NCBI RefSeq assembly: GCF_014217785.1
Contig: NZ_CP048814.1
Coordinates: 1,674,001 to 1,738,000, forward strand
DNA from: Rhodococcus triatomae
Lineage (GTDB): Bacteria > Actinomycetota > Actinomycetes > Mycobacteriales > Mycobacteriaceae
DNA length: 64,000 nt
Reading direction: 5' to 3'
The first letter of the stretch is position 1, and each line of letters begins with the position of its first letter. Under the pieces are notes generated by a model that did no database searches, was not told where the DNA came from, and worked only from the letters and a program-made list of their open reading frames with translations. Shown here one piece after another: positions 20,406-28,959 of this stretch. A program made the translations under genes and the position numbers.

Positions 20406-20897
20406 GTGGAGTTCGACGTCACGATCGAGATCCCCAAGGGTCAGCGCAACAAGTACGAGGTCGACCACGAAACGGGTCGGGTGAAGCTGGACCGGTACCT
20501 GTACACGTCCTTCGGCTACCCCGCGGACTACGGGTACATCGAGAACACCCTCGGCGAGGACGGCGACCCGCTGGACGCGATGGTGCTGCTGCCGGAGTCG
20601 GTGTTCCCCGGCGTCATCGTCGAGGCCCGCCCGATCGGCATGTTCAAGATGGTCGACGAGGCCGGTGGCGACGACAAGGTGCTGTGCGTGCCGGCCGGAG
20701 ATCCCCGCTGGGACCACGTCCAGGACATCGGCGACGTGTCCCAGTTCGAGCTGGACGCGATCAAGCACTTCTTCGTGCACTACAAGGACCTCGAGCCGAA
20801 CAAGCACGTCTCCGGCGCCGACTGGGTCGGCAAGGCCGAGGCCGAGAAGGTCATCACCGAGGCGTTCGACCGGCTGAAGGCACAGGGCGGGCACTGA
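20406..20897 (+). CDS. ppa: Inorganic pyrophosphatase
   Basis: A 163-residue soluble family I pyrophosphatase that drives biosynthesis by hydrolysing PPi. Conserved acidic residues sit in [20 protein letters not shown]. The GTG at 20406 follows GAGGAAG and gives [22 protein letters not shown] at 20360-20365 is a possible -10. Divergent from dacB as in M. tuberculosis (Rv3628). A strong hairpin terminator follows. Confidence 0.97.
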   Translation: MEFDVTIEIPKGQRNKYEVDHETGRVKLDRYLYTSFGYPADYGYIENTLGEDGDPLDAMVLLPESVFPGVIVEARPIGMFKMVDEAGGDDKVLCVPAGDPRWDHVQDIGDVSQFELDAIKHFFVHYKDLEPNKHVSGADWVGKAEAEKVITEAFDRLKAQGGH

Positions 20898-20933
20898 TCC
20901 ACTCGCGCTGCCCGCGCGAGGACCGCAAGAGGA

Positions 20934-20972
20934 ACGAAGCGCCGCCGACGGCTTCCGTCGGCGGCGCTTCGT
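20934..20972. terminator. 17-bp hairpin between ppa and the SHOCT gene
   Basis: Positions 20934-20950 pair perfectly with 20956-20972 across the loop GCTTC. It lies between convergent genes and can serve both strands. Confidence 0.8.
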
Positions 20973-20985
20973 CGTGTCGGCACCC

Positions 20986-21366
20986 TCAGGAGAGTGCTTT
21001 CGCCTTGAGCTGGTCGAACTCGGCCTGGGTGATCGTCCCGGCGTCCAGAAGAGCTTTTGCCGTGGCGATCTCGTCGGCGGGGGTCTTTCCTGCCACGTCC
21101 CGGATGTAGCTGTCCGCCGCATCCTTCGCACTCCGATCGGCCTCGATGTGCCGTTCGGTCATACCGCGGCCACGCACGACCAGGTAGACGAACGCGGTGA
21201 GGTACGGGATCAGCACCAGGAAGACGATCCAGATGATCCGTGCGACGGCGGAGATCTCCTTGTCGCGGAACAGGTCACCGAGGATCTGGAAGAGGATCAG
21301 CAGGTAGGCGACGAACGCGAACACCACGATCGTGTACCACAACAGATCCCAGATCGAGTCGAGCAT
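20986..21366 (-). CDS. Small membrane protein with PLDc_N-like helices and a SHOCT domain
   Basis: A 126-residue protein with two membrane helices (about 5-30 and 42-64) resembling the phospholipase D nuclease N-terminal segment, with IIWIVFLVLIPYLTAFVYL as the second. The C-terminus TPADEIATAKALLDAGTITQAEFDQLKAKAL is a SHOCT (short C-terminal) domain, read here only in outline. Such proteins are common in actinobacteria and lack a proven role. It is convergent with ppa across the terminator. Confidence 0.85.
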   Translation of the reverse strand: MLDSIWDLLWYTIVVFAFVAYLLILFQILGDLFRDKEISAVARIIWIVFLVLIPYLTAFVYLVVRGRGMTERHIEADRSAKDAADSYIRDVAGKTPADEIATAKALLDAGTITQAEFDQLKAKALS

Positions 21367-21660
21367 GGGTGGGGCTCCTTCGGTCGCGGCCGGCTCCCCG
21401 TCGGAGCAGCACGTATCGGTTGCCGCTCGGACGTCCGGGTCGGGGCCCGACCGCGGCGAACGATCGCACGTTCGGCCCCAGCCTCGTTTCCGCAGCGCAG
21501 GAGTGATGGTAGCCGGACAAGGGCCCGGACGAGCGGTGGGCGCGGCCCGCTCCTCGCCCGTGTCCCGCCGGGGCGAACGGCCGGAAACGGCGCGGGAACT
21601 CCCGTCGTGCGCAAGGATTCGGCGTATCGCACCATCCGGGCTCGCACGAGGGAGTACGCC

Positions 21661-21906
21661 GTGACCGAATCGAATCGACAGTCGAACACGCTGGCCGCCG
21701 TGTTCACCCCCGCGCGCATCGTCGCGCTGGCACTGACGGCCCTCGCCGTGATCTTCGTTCTGCAGAACCGGGACTCGACGTCCATCAACCTGTTCTGGAT
21801 CACCGTGCAGTCGCCGATGTGGTTCACCCTGCTCGCGGTGTTCGTGGTCGGCCTGGTGACCGGCGTGCTCACCACCTCACGCCGGGCCAAGCGTTCCGCC
21901 TCCTGA
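21661..21906 (+). CDS. LapA-domain small membrane protein
   Basis: An 81-residue protein with two membrane helices (VALALTALAVIFVLQNRDS and FTLLAVFVVGLVTGVLTTS). The FVLQN-N-linked pattern with Trp between the helices is that of the LapA (YciM-associated) family. GTG at 21661 has GGGAG six bases upstream. A much longer frame upstream is shadow. The 294 bp between this gene and the divergent SHOCT gene hold no other gene that I can see. Confidence 0.75.
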   Translation: MTESNRQSNTLAAVFTPARIVALALTALAVIFVLQNRDSTSINLFWITVQSPMWFTLLAVFVVGLVTGVLTTSRRAKRSAS

Positions 21907-21921
21907 CGACGGGGTGGAAGC

Positions 21922-22752
21922 TCAGGAGCCCTTGAACTCCGGCGGACGCTTCTGGAAGACGGCCGTGATGGCCTCGGTGAGGTCCTCGGACGGCAGGAAC
22001 GCGGCGTTCCAGGCGGCGACGTAGCGCAGGCTGTCGTCGACCTTCGCGGACCGCGAATGGTCGAGGACGTTCTTGACGCCCTGCACGACGAGCGGCGGGT
22101 TCGCAGCGATCTCCCGTGCCGTCTCACGTGCCGCGGCGAGCGCCGCGTCCGCATCGGCGAACACGTCGTTGACCAGGCCGATCTTCTCCGCGCGCGCCGC
22201 GTCGATGTCCTTGCCGGTGAGCGCGAGCTCCCGTAGATGCCCGTCGCCGATGATCGCGGGCAGCCGTGCGAGGCTGCCCATGTCGGCGACGATCGCGACC
22301 TTGACCTCGCGGATGCTGAACTTGGCGTCGGCACTCGCGTACCGGATGTCGGCGGCGCTGACGAGGTCCACTCCCCCGCCGATGCACCAGCCCTGGATGG
22401 CAGCGACGACCGGCTTGCGGCAATCGGCGACCGCGTTGACGCCGGACTGCATGCGCTTGATCAGGTCGTGGAACTCGGTGCGCGGGCCGGCCTGCGCCTT
22501 GTCCGCGAGTACCGCACCGAAATCGCCGCTCATGGCGGGCAGGTCGAGCCCGTAGGAGAAGTTCTTTCCCGAGCCTGCGAGCACCACGGCGCGCACCTCG
22601 GGGTCGGCGTCGAGCTCGGCGAAGATCTGCGGCAGCTCGGACCAGAAGTCCGGGCCCATCGCGTTGCCCTTGCCGGGCCCGGTGAGCGTCACCTGCGCGA
22701 CCGCGCCCTCACGCTCGACGGTGAATGCAGTCCACGACTTCTCATCGGTCAT
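21922..22752 (-). CDS. Crotonase family protein, dienoyl-CoA isomerase-like
   Basis: A 276-residue enoyl-CoA hydratase/isomerase. The oxyanion-hole segment GWCIGGGVDLVSAADIRYAS is clear. The next segment, IREVKVAIVADMGSLARLP, carries a Glu and an Asp at the spacing seen in delta(3,5)-delta(2,4)-dienoyl-CoA isomerase (ECH1), unlike typical hydratases with two Glu. It probably isomerises odd double bonds during unsaturated fatty acid degradation. ATG at 22752 is chosen; the frame continues upstream but reads as non-coding. No strong Shine-Dalgarno. Confidence 0.87.
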   Translation of the reverse strand: MTDEKSWTAFTVEREGAVAQVTLTGPGKGNAMGPDFWSELPQIFAELDADPEVRAVVLAGSGKNFSYGLDLPAMSGDFGAVLADKAQAGPRTEFHDLIKRMQSGVNAVADCRKPVVAAIQGWCIGGGVDLVSAADIRYASADAKFSIREVKVAIVADMGSLARLPAIIGDGHLRELALTGKDIDAARAEKIGLVNDVFADADAALAAARETAREIAANPPLVVQGVKNVLDHSRSAKVDDSLRYVAAWNAAFLPSEDLTEAITAVFQKRPPEFKGS

Positions 22753-22872
22753 TACCGAAGGGTAACAACTGCCGGGCGAGGACCACCCGGAAGTGCCCGA
22801 TCTGCAGATTCGAGGGGTGTATCTGTATATTTCCGTCACACCAATCTGTGTTCGACTCGAAACGGGGGAAGC

Positions 22873-23940
22873 GTGCTCGACTTCGGCCTGCGACCGACCT
22901 TGGAAACCATGACCCGCAACGCCTGGGGCCTGTCGTTCGGGAGCGGGATCCGGCCGACGGAACCCACCCCGTCGACGCGGATCGCCGAGGGGCACCACAG
23001 CGACCTCTACCGGTTCACCGGACCCGCCGAGGACGGCGGCACTCCGATCCTCCTCGTCCCGCCACTCGCCGCTCCGGCAACATGCTTCGATCTGCGGCCC
23101 GGCCAGTCCCTGGCGGCACACCTCGCCGCGGGCGGCCGCCCCGTCTATCTCGTGGACTACGGCGAGATGCGGTACGCCGACCGCGGAATGGGATTCGAGG
23201 CATGGACGGACGACATCCTGCCGCGGACGATCGAGACGGTGTCGGCACACCATTCCGGCAGCCCGGTGGACGTCGTCGGCTGGAGCCTCGGCGGCACTCT
23301 CTCGCTGTTGTCCGCTGCGGCGCGGCCCGACCTGCCGATCGGATCGATCGTCGCGCTGGGCACGCCCATCGACTACACCCGTATCCCGACGATCGCGCCG
23401 CTGCGCATCATCGGCCGGTTCACCGGAGACCGCCCGCTCACCTCGACGACCGGGCTCCTGGGCGGGCTCCCCTCACCGATCGTCCAGGCCAGTTACCGGT
23501 TCACGGCACTGCCGCGGGAACTGATGCGGCCGATGTTCATCGCTCGCAATCTGCACGACACCGAGTCGCTGGCGCACATGGAGTCGATCGACCGGTTCAT
23601 GGGGTCGATGCCGGGATACCCCGCCAAGTTCTTCCAGCAGATGTGCGCGCAGCTGATCCTCGGAAATTCTCTGGCCGACGGCTATTTCGACCTGGACGGC
23701 CGGATCGTCGAACTGGCCGACATCAGGAACCGGGTGCTGCTGATCGCCGGCACCGAGGACGTCATCGCCCCGACCGCATCGGTCGAGGCCGGGCAGACGG
23801 CACTCACCGGTGCGAAGGAACTCCGCTACGACACGGTGCCGGGGAGCCACCTGGGTATCGTCGCCGGCGTCCGCTCCCGGGAGACCACGTGGGCACAGAT
23901 CGACGGCTTCCTCGCGGAGGTTTCCGCAGTCCCGGCCTGA
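22873..23940 (+). CDS. Alpha/beta hydrolase, PHA-synthase-like fold
   Basis: A 355-residue hydrolase. The nucleophile elbow is GWSLGGTL (GxSxG), LLVPPLAAP is the oxyanion region, the acid is in AGTEDVIAP, and the His in GSHLGIVAG. The N-terminal layout resembles PhaC-type proteins, but the nucleophile is Ser rather than Cys, so it is more likely an esterase, lipase or depolymerase than a polymerase. GTG at 22873 has GGGGGAAG upstream. TATATT at 22826-22831 may be a -10. It diverges from the crotonase. Confidence 0.85.
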   Translation: MLDFGLRPTLETMTRNAWGLSFGSGIRPTEPTPSTRIAEGHHSDLYRFTGPAEDGGTPILLVPPLAAPATCFDLRPGQSLAAHLAAGGRPVYLVDYGEMRYADRGMGFEAWTDDILPRTIETVSAHHSGSPVDVVGWSLGGTLSLLSAAARPDLPIGSIVALGTPIDYTRIPTIAPLRIIGRFTGDRPLTSTTGLLGGLPSPIVQASYRFTALPRELMRPMFIARNLHDTESLAHMESIDRFMGSMPGYPAKFFQQMCAQLILGNSLADGYFDLDGRIVELADIRNRVLLIAGTEDVIAPTASVEAGQTALTGAKELRYDTVPGSHLGIVAGVRSRETTWAQIDGFLAEVSAVPA

Positions 23941-23983
23941 GTCACACCGCCGTCCCGGCGAAGGTCACACCGCCGTCCCGGCG
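23941..23983. repeat. Two perfect 20-bp direct repeats just after the hydrolase stop
   Basis: GTCACACCGCCGTCCCGGCG occurs at 23941-23960 and 23964-23983, period 23 bp, starting at the base after the TGA of the hydrolase gene. Confidence 0.85.
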
Positions 23984-24009
23984 TGAACGAGACCCGGCCC
24001 GAACGGCGG

Positions 24010-24645
24010 TCAGGCGAGGCCGGCGCGCGCCACGGCGCCGGCGAACAGCGCGGTGACGGCGGCCCCCATGGCGTTCCGATCCACTTCCTCCGGGTCCACC
24101 GAGTGTTCGAGGACCAGCCCGGAGATCAACGCCATCAGGGAGATCGCCGTGGTGCGGACGTCGAGGGCGTTCTCCACACCCCATTCGCGCGCGCGCTCGC
24201 CGATCAACTCGATCAGGCGTGTCCGCAGGTGCCGGCGCTCGCGCAGATAGGCCTGCGCGATCTGCGGTTCCCGCGCGGCGAGCAGCCCGAACTCGAGCAC
24301 GAGCAGTGACCACCCGGGATCCTGCACCAGTGACGACGCGATCTGCTGCCCGCTGTGCCCCACGGCGTCGGCCGGGTCCATTCCACCGATCTCGGCGAGT
24401 ACACGGCCGGCCAGTTCCAGGGATCGCTGGGCGAACAACTCCGCGAACAGATCCTGTTTGGACGCGAAGTTCGAGTAGACCGCGCCCTTGGTGAAGCCGG
24501 CGCGGCGGGCGACCTCGGAGAGCCGGGCCGCGCTGAATCCGCGCTCGGCGAACTCGTCGGCGGCCGCGTCGAGTAGACGCGCTCGTACCACGCCGCGACC
24601 CGGCCGCGGTGACGTCGCCCACTGTTCTTGACCATCCCGAGTCAC
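24010..24645 (-). CDS. TetR family transcriptional regulator
   Basis: A 211-residue TetR regulator. The N-terminal helix-turn-helix reads ARLLDAAADEFAERGFSAAR, then VARRAGFTKGAVYSNFASK, which is the strongest part of the family signature. The C-terminal ligand domain is not assignable. GTG at 24645 is the likely start and is directly abutted by two palindromes (24647-24675) that look like its operators, implying autoregulation and control of the divergent membrane protein gene. Confidence 0.93.
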   Translation of the reverse strand: MTRDGQEQWATSPRPGRGVVRARLLDAAADEFAERGFSAARLSEVARRAGFTKGAVYSNFASKQDLFAELFAQRSLELAGRVLAEIGGMDPADAVGHSGQQIASSLVQDPGWSLLVLEFGLLAAREPQIAQAYLRERRHLRTRLIELIGERAREWGVENALDVRTTAISLMALISGLVLEHSVDPEEVDRNAMGAAVTALFAGAVARAGLA

Positions 24646-24646
24646 G

Positions 24647-24675
24647 ATACCTACGGTATTCAATACCTCGGGTAT
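24647..24675. promoter_or_regulatory. Twin TetR operator ATACC-N3-GGTAT
   Basis: ATACCTACGGTAT at 24647-24659 and ATACCTCGGGTAT at 24663-24675 share the same inverted half-sites, 16 bp centre to centre, between divergent tetR and the membrane protein gene. Confidence 0.8.
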
Positions 24676-24736
24676 CGGCAATGCCTTGCCTCCCGAGATT
24701 CCGGAACAGACGATTCTCACGCGGAAGGACGGTGCG

Positions 24737-25810
24737 GTGACAGCAGCGGGCGAGCAGGAGACGGCGAACGAGCAGGAGGCACACCCGCACGAGCGGCACG
24801 ACCCGGTGGCCAGATACGGGGTCCCCAAGGTCATGGCGGCCCTGCTGATCGGCGTGCTGGCACTGCAACTCGGATTCATCCTCAGCTACGTCGCCGCGTT
24901 CCACCAGCCGGTCCCCCGCGACATCGCCATCGCTGTCGTCGCCGGGGAGGGCGTGCCCGACGACGTGGTCGCCGAGGTCGCCGGGCAACTCGACGAGTTG
25001 GACGGGAACCCCCTCGACACCCGGGTACTACCGAGCACCGCCTCGGCCCGCGCACAGATGCACGCCCGCGAGATCCAGGGCGCATTCGTCGTCGGAGCGG
25101 ACGGGCGCGACACCCTCGTGGTCGCGAGTGCGGGTGGCAGTTCCATCGCCGGGGCCCTCGAATCCGTGATCGCACAGGTGGAGGCGAGCCAGGGGCGTCA
25201 GTTCGACGTGCGCGACGAGATCCCGGTCGGCGTCCACGACAATCGTGGGCTGTCCGGCTTCTACCTGGCGATCGGGTGGGTGGTCGGCGGATACCTCCTC
25301 GCCGCGGCGATCGGCCTGTTCATCGGGGCGCCGACGTCGCTGGCACAGGCGGCGGCGCACACCGCGGCACTCCTGGTCTACTCGCTGGTCTCCGGTGCGC
25401 TGGGAGCACTCATCACCACGCATCTGCTCGGTACCTTCGCCGGACACTGGTTTCCGCTGTGGGTCCTCGGGTCCGGGGTCGTGTTCGCGACCTCCGTCTT
25501 CACTCTCGGACTTCGGGCGTCACTCGGCATCGCCGCGGTCCCGTTGGCCATCGCCGTGTTCGTGATCCTGGGGAATCCCAGCGCGGGAGGGGCGTTCGGC
25601 GCCAACGTGATCCCCGCCTTCTACGCCACCATCGGCCGGTGGATCACGCCCGGCGCCGGAACGGAGGGGGTGCGTTCGGTCGTGTACTTCGGCGGCACCG
25701 GGCTCGGGCAACCCGCTCTCGCACTGGCGATCTACTCGGCAGTAGGACTGTCGCTGCTGTTCGGATTCACGGCTCGGCGAGCGCGACGGCGGCGGCAGCT
25801 TCTACGCTGA
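24737..25810 (+). CDS. Multi-pass membrane protein, ABC-2/YhgE-Pip-like permease
   Basis: A 357-residue protein: cytoplasmic acidic N-terminus, one helix (VMAALLIGVLALQLGFILSY), an extracytoplasmic domain of about 150 residues, then five or so helices. This is the layout of ABC-2 type or YhgE/Pip-like permeases, but no ATPase partner is adjacent. GTG at 24737 has GGAAGGA upstream; a TTG 51 bases earlier is less likely. The twin palindromes 60 bp upstream suggest TetR control, perhaps drug or lipid export. Substrate unknown. Confidence 0.75.
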   Translation: MTAAGEQETANEQEAHPHERHDPVARYGVPKVMAALLIGVLALQLGFILSYVAAFHQPVPRDIAIAVVAGEGVPDDVVAEVAGQLDELDGNPLDTRVLPSTASARAQMHAREIQGAFVVGADGRDTLVVASAGGSSIAGALESVIAQVEASQGRQFDVRDEIPVGVHDNRGLSGFYLAIGWVVGGYLLAAAIGLFIGAPTSLAQAAAHTAALLVYSLVSGALGALITTHLLGTFAGHWFPLWVLGSGVVFATSVFTLGLRASLGIAAVPLAIAVFVILGNPSAGGAFGANVIPAFYATIGRWITPGAGTEGVRSVVYFGGTGLGQPALALAIYSAVGLSLLFGFTARRARRRRQLLR

Positions 25811-25814
25811 GTAC

Positions 25815-26288
25815 ATGCCGACGCCACTGCACCGCAACGCGGCTCACGTCGCAGCCACGTTGATCGCCCGTGGACACCACGGCGTGATCGTCACCCGGTC
25901 CGAGTCCACTCACACCGCGGACGAGGCGGCGAGCTCACTCGGCGTACCAGTGGGTGCCATCACGAAGTCGCTGGTGTTCCTCCTCGACGACGACCCGGTC
26001 CTACTCCTCGTCTCGGGTGGACACCAGGTCGATCTCGAACGCACCGGAAAGCGTCTCGAGGGCACACTGACGCGGGCACCCGCAGACGTGGTGCGCGCAG
26101 TGACGGGCCAGCCGATCGGTGGGGTCGCCCCGGTGGGCCACCCCACCAATCTGCCGACGTATCTCGACAATGCCCTCGCCGGGTACCCGGAACTCTGGGC
26201 GGCGGCCGGTCACCCGCAGACCGTCTTCCGCACCAGTTTCCCCGAACTGTTGCGGATCACCGCCGGGCTCGCGATCGACGTCGACTGA
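25815..26288 (+). CDS. ybaK: YbaK/EbsC-type aminoacyl-tRNA deacylase
   Basis: A 157-residue YbaK-fold protein that likely clears mischarged tRNA (typically Cys-tRNA-Pro). The conserved Lys is in AITKSLVFLL, followed by GGVAPVGHPTNL. It starts 5 bases after the permease stop. TACGCT at 25803-25808 lies 6 bases before the ATG, so a leaderless transcript is possible in addition to read-through. Confidence 0.88.
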   Translation: MPTPLHRNAAHVAATLIARGHHGVIVTRSESTHTADEAASSLGVPVGAITKSLVFLLDDDPVLLLVSGGHQVDLERTGKRLEGTLTRAPADVVRAVTGQPIGGVAPVGHPTNLPTYLDNALAGYPELWAAAGHPQTVFRTSFPELLRITAGLAIDVD

Positions 26289-26332
26289 CGCACACCGGTC
26301 CCGGCAACTCCCCGCCTCTATAGTGGGGAATC

Positions 26333-26833
26333 ATGACCAACGGGATCAGCGCCGAGGACTACCGGGCAGCACTCGGACGCCATCCGGCAGGAGTCACGAT
26401 CGTGACCCTCGACGCCGGCGCAGGGCCGGTCGGATTCACCGCGACGTCGTTCGCCTCGGTGTCGCTGGACCCTCCATTGGTCACGTTCAACATCGCCGAG
26501 ACGTCGTCGAGTATCGGGGCGCTGCGCGGGGCGCGCTCACTGGTCGTCCACCTTCTCGGTGAACACCAGCAACATCTCGCCCAGCGATTCTCCCGCAGCG
26601 CGGCCGAGCGATTCGCGGACGAATCACTGTGGGGGCGGCTGGACACCGGCGAGCCCGTGCTGCACGGCACCCCGAGCTGGCTGCGAGCGGAGGTGGACCA
26701 GCTGATCCCCGTGGGCGATCACACCCTCGTCGTCGGGCTGGTCACCCGCGTCCACTCCGACGACGAGGACGAGACCGCGTCTGCCCCGCTGCTCTATCAC
26801 CGGGGTCGCTATCACAAACCGACGGAGCTCTGA
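26333..26833 (+). CDS. Flavin reductase family protein (FMN-binding)
   Basis: A 166-residue flavin reductase domain protein. [33 protein letters not shown] is the usual FMN-binding N-terminal segment read in outline ([16 protein letters not shown]), and the protein ends RGRYHKP. These reductases usually supply FMNH2 to two-component monooxygenases; a very short luciferase-like protein is encoded convergently 38 bp away. TATAGT at 26319-26324, 8 bases before the ATG, is a good -10, so the mRNA may be leaderless. Confidence 0.9.
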   Translation: MTNGISAEDYRAALGRHPAGVTIVTLDAGAGPVGFTATSFASVSLDPPLVTFNIAETSSSIGALRGARSLVVHLLGEHQQHLAQRFSRSAAERFADESLWGRLDTGEPVLHGTPSWLRAEVDQLIPVGDHTLVVGLVTRVHSDDEDETASAPLLYHRGRYHKPTEL

Positions 26834-26871
26834 CCGAACAGATCCGGCCGGGCGGACCGGAACGCTCCGGC

Positions 26872-27513
26872 TCAGGACGCCAGTTCGCGTTCGCGCGGCG
26901 CCAGCCCGAAGCTACGCAACGCCTGATCGACGGCCTCCGATGTCGTGGTCAGGCCGCGGCTCTCCAGCCACGGCAAGGTGGTGTCGACGACCTGCTCGAG
27001 CACCCCGGGAAGGGTGAGCGGAAGCAGGGTGACGCCGTCCGCGACACCGGCTGCGGTGATGTCGGCGATCAGCCCGGCGAGACCGAGCGGAGTGCCGACG
27101 TACTGCAGCGAGACGGGGGTGCGCGGTGCGCCCCATTCGGAGTCCAACCGGGCCAGTTCCCTGCGGGCGCTGCGCGCGTCCGCCGCGATGAGGACCTCGA
27201 GATCGACGAGGACGGTGACGTCGTCGGGGTCCCGCCCGTCGTCGGCGAGTTCGGTGCGGATGCGGGCTCGTTCGATCTGAGCCTCACGCAGGTCGGCTGC
27301 CCGGATCCGCACGACGTGGCGCGGGTAGGCGGACAGGTCGAGACGTTCGCTCTCGGCGACGGGAACAGTGAGGTCGAGCCAGTAGTCCGGGCCGATCACC
27401 GGACGGGTGCCGACGGCCGATGCCGAGGCGGGATGGTGACCGGAGCCCGCCAGCTCCACTGCGACGTGCAACTGGCGGAGCGAGGTACGGGTACGGAGAG
27501 AGGTGTGCGACAT
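26872..27513 (-). CDS. Unusually short luciferase-like (LLM) flavin-dependent protein
   Basis: A 213-residue protein. The start LRQLHVAVELAGSGHHPA resembles the first strand of NtaA/SnaA-type flavin monooxygenases, and residues from about 75 onward (ERARIRTELADDGRDPDDVT, then GTPLGLAGLIADIT and GVADGVTLLPLTLP) match the C-terminal part of the barrel. The middle 150-200 residues of a normal 350-450-residue LLM enzyme are missing without a frameshift. ATG with GAGGAA upstream. A conserved-type leader peptide ORF precedes it. It may be a specialised mini-enzyme or an in-frame deletion. Confidence 0.75.
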   Translation of the reverse strand: MSHTSLRTRTSLRQLHVAVELAGSGHHPASASAVGTRPVIGPDYWLDLTVPVAESERLDLSAYPRHVVRIRAADLREAQIERARIRTELADDGRDPDDVTVLVDLEVLIAADARSARRELARLDSEWGAPRTPVSLQYVGTPLGLAGLIADITAAGVADGVTLLPLTLPGVLEQVVDTTLPWLESRGLTTTSEAVDQALRSFGLAPRERELAS

Positions 27514-27562
27514 GGGGATTCCTCGAGGAATGTGTAGGTGAACGACGCTGACGGAAAATCGG

Positions 27563-27655
27563 TCAGTTCGGACACATACCCGACGAGGTACGGCACAGAT
27601 CCACGTGCCGACGGCACCACAGAGCGCGCTCCGCGCTCTCGGTCCGTGATGTCAT
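27563..27655 (-). CDS. Conserved-type Cys-containing leader peptide
   Basis: A 30-residue ORF 49 bases upstream of the LLM gene. Its core, ALWCRRHVDLCRTSSGMC, matches the actinobacterial 'putative leader peptide' pattern RRHVDLxRxxSxxC found before sulfur metabolism genes. Cys occur at 14, 21 and 28, exactly seven apart. A TAGCAT at 27663-27668 lies 7 bases before its ATG, which suggests a leaderless start; that -10 includes the TAG stop of the preceding gene. A hairpin (27621-27639) lies inside the ORF. Confidence 0.8.
   Translation of the reverse strand: MTSRTESAERALWCRRHVDLCRTSSGMCPN
27621..27639 (-). promoter_or_regulatory. 8-bp hairpin inside the leader peptide ORF
   Basis: AGAGCGCG (27621-27628) pairs with CGCGCTCT (27632-27639) around a 3-base loop. 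Translation of the leader would melt it, so it could take part in attenuation. Confidence 0.4.
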
Positions 27656-27662
27656 GCGGCCC

Positions 27663-27668
27663 ATGCTA
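27663..27668 (-). promoter_or_regulatory. Candidate -10 element for the leader peptide
   Basis: TAGCAT on the minus strand ends 7 bases before the leader ATG. No convincing -35 is present. Read-through from the riboswitch-controlled gene upstream is also possible. Confidence 0.45.
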
Positions 27669-28952
27669 GCGCGTTTCGCCGCCGGTGGGAGTGCCGCCGG
27701 TCACCCGCTCGGCACCGTCGTGCGCGCCGCCGCGGGTCGCCAGTTCGGCGAGGGCGTCGACCAGCCGCCGCACGTCCTCCGACCCGGTGCCCAGCCCCAG
27801 GCTGGCACGCACCGCGCCGCCCGGCAGGCCGAGCCGATTCAGGACGGGGTGCGCGCAGAACCTGCCGTCGCGGACTCCGATCCCGTGGTCGGCCAGGTAG
27901 GCGGCCACCTCGCGCGGCGCGACGCCGTCGACGGTGAAGGTGACGATCCCGACAGAGTCCTCGGCATCACTCCACAGCCGGAGCAGACGCACACCGTCGA
28001 TGCAGCGCAATCCCTCGGTGAGCTGCGCGGTGAGTGCCGCCTCGTGCCGGGTGATCTCGTCGAACCCGATATCCGTGAGGGCCTCGCAGGCCGCCGCGAG
28101 TCCGGCCGCACCGAACAGGTTGGGCGTGCCCGCCTCGTGCCGGGCCGGCGACGCCGCCCACTCGGTGTGGTCCAGGGTCACGTCGCGGACGGCACCCCCG
28201 CCGGCGAGATACGGCGCCGCGGCATCGAGCCAGTCACGCCGACCCACCAGCACGCCGGCACCGAACGGTGCGTAGAGCTTGTGTCCGGAGAAGGCGAGGT
28301 AGTCGATCCCGCTCGCCGCCAGGTCGATCCGACGATGCGGAGCGAGTTGGGCAGCGTCCACCAGGATGCGGGCACCGCAGGCGTGGGCGATCTCGGCCAG
28401 CCGTGCCACCGGGAGGATCTCGCCGGTGACGTTGGAGGCGCCGGTCACCGCGAGCAGAGCGGCCGGGCGGGAGCAGAGTTCGCCGACCAGGGAGCGGATC
28501 GTCTCCTCGATCGTGTCGGAGGCGACCACCACCCGGGAGTTCTTCCACGGCAGCAGGTTCGCGTGGTGTTCGACGTCCAGGACGACGACGTCACCGGGCA
28601 CGCACGCCGCCAGCAGGTTGAGCGAGTCGGTGGTGTTGCGGGTGAAGACGACGACGTCGTCGCCGGGGCCTCCCCCGGTGCGGGCACCGACGAACTCCGC
28701 GACCGCGACGCGGGCCTGCTCGTAGGCGTCGGTCGACACCTGCGACGCGTATCCGGCGCCGCGGTGCACGCTGGCGTAGGTGGGGACCAGTTCCCCGATC
28801 CGGGCGCCGACCTGCGCCAACACCGGGGCACTGGCCGCGTAGTCGAAGTTCGCGTAGCGGCACTGTGCGCCACTCGGGAGCGGCACACAGGTGCCCGAGA
28901 CCTCGGCGAGCGGGGCGATGTCGGTGGTGCAGCGATCCAGTACAGCAGTCAT
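27666..28952 (-). CDS. Class V aminotransferase, cysteine desulfurase-like, under a SAM-IV riboswitch
   Basis: A 428-residue PLP enzyme of the SufS/CsdA-like class V group. N-terminal YANFDYAASAPVLAQV, the mid segment FTRNTTDSLNLLA, and the PLP lysine in FSGHKLYAPFG are clear. It is not iscS or sufS by context (no Fe-S assembly genes). ATG at 28952 has GAGGGA seven bases upstream, and that site is paired in a small hairpin. The SAM-IV riboswitch 72 bases upstream indicates that it belongs to sulfur/methionine metabolism. Possible roles: selenocysteine lyase, cysteine desulfurase or a C-S lyase. Confidence 0.87.
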   Translation of the reverse strand: MTAVLDRCTTDIAPLAEVSGTCVPLPSGAQCRYANFDYAASAPVLAQVGARIGELVPTYASVHRGAGYASQVSTDAYEQARVAVAEFVGARTGGGPGDDVVVFTRNTTDSLNLLAACVPGDVVVLDVEHHANLLPWKNSRVVVASDTIEETIRSLVGELCSRPAALLAVTGASNVTGEILPVARLAEIAHACGARILVDAAQLAPHRRIDLAASGIDYLAFSGHKLYAPFGAGVLVGRRDWLDAAAPYLAGGGAVRDVTLDHTEWAASPARHEAGTPNLFGAAGLAAACEALTDIGFDEITRHEAALTAQLTEGLRCIDGVRLLRLWSDAEDSVGIVTFTVDGVAPREVAAYLADHGIGVRDGRFCAHPVLNRLGLPGGAVRASLGLGTGSEDVRRLVDALAELATRGGAHDGAERVTGGTPTGGETR

Positions 28953-28959
28953 GTCGAAA

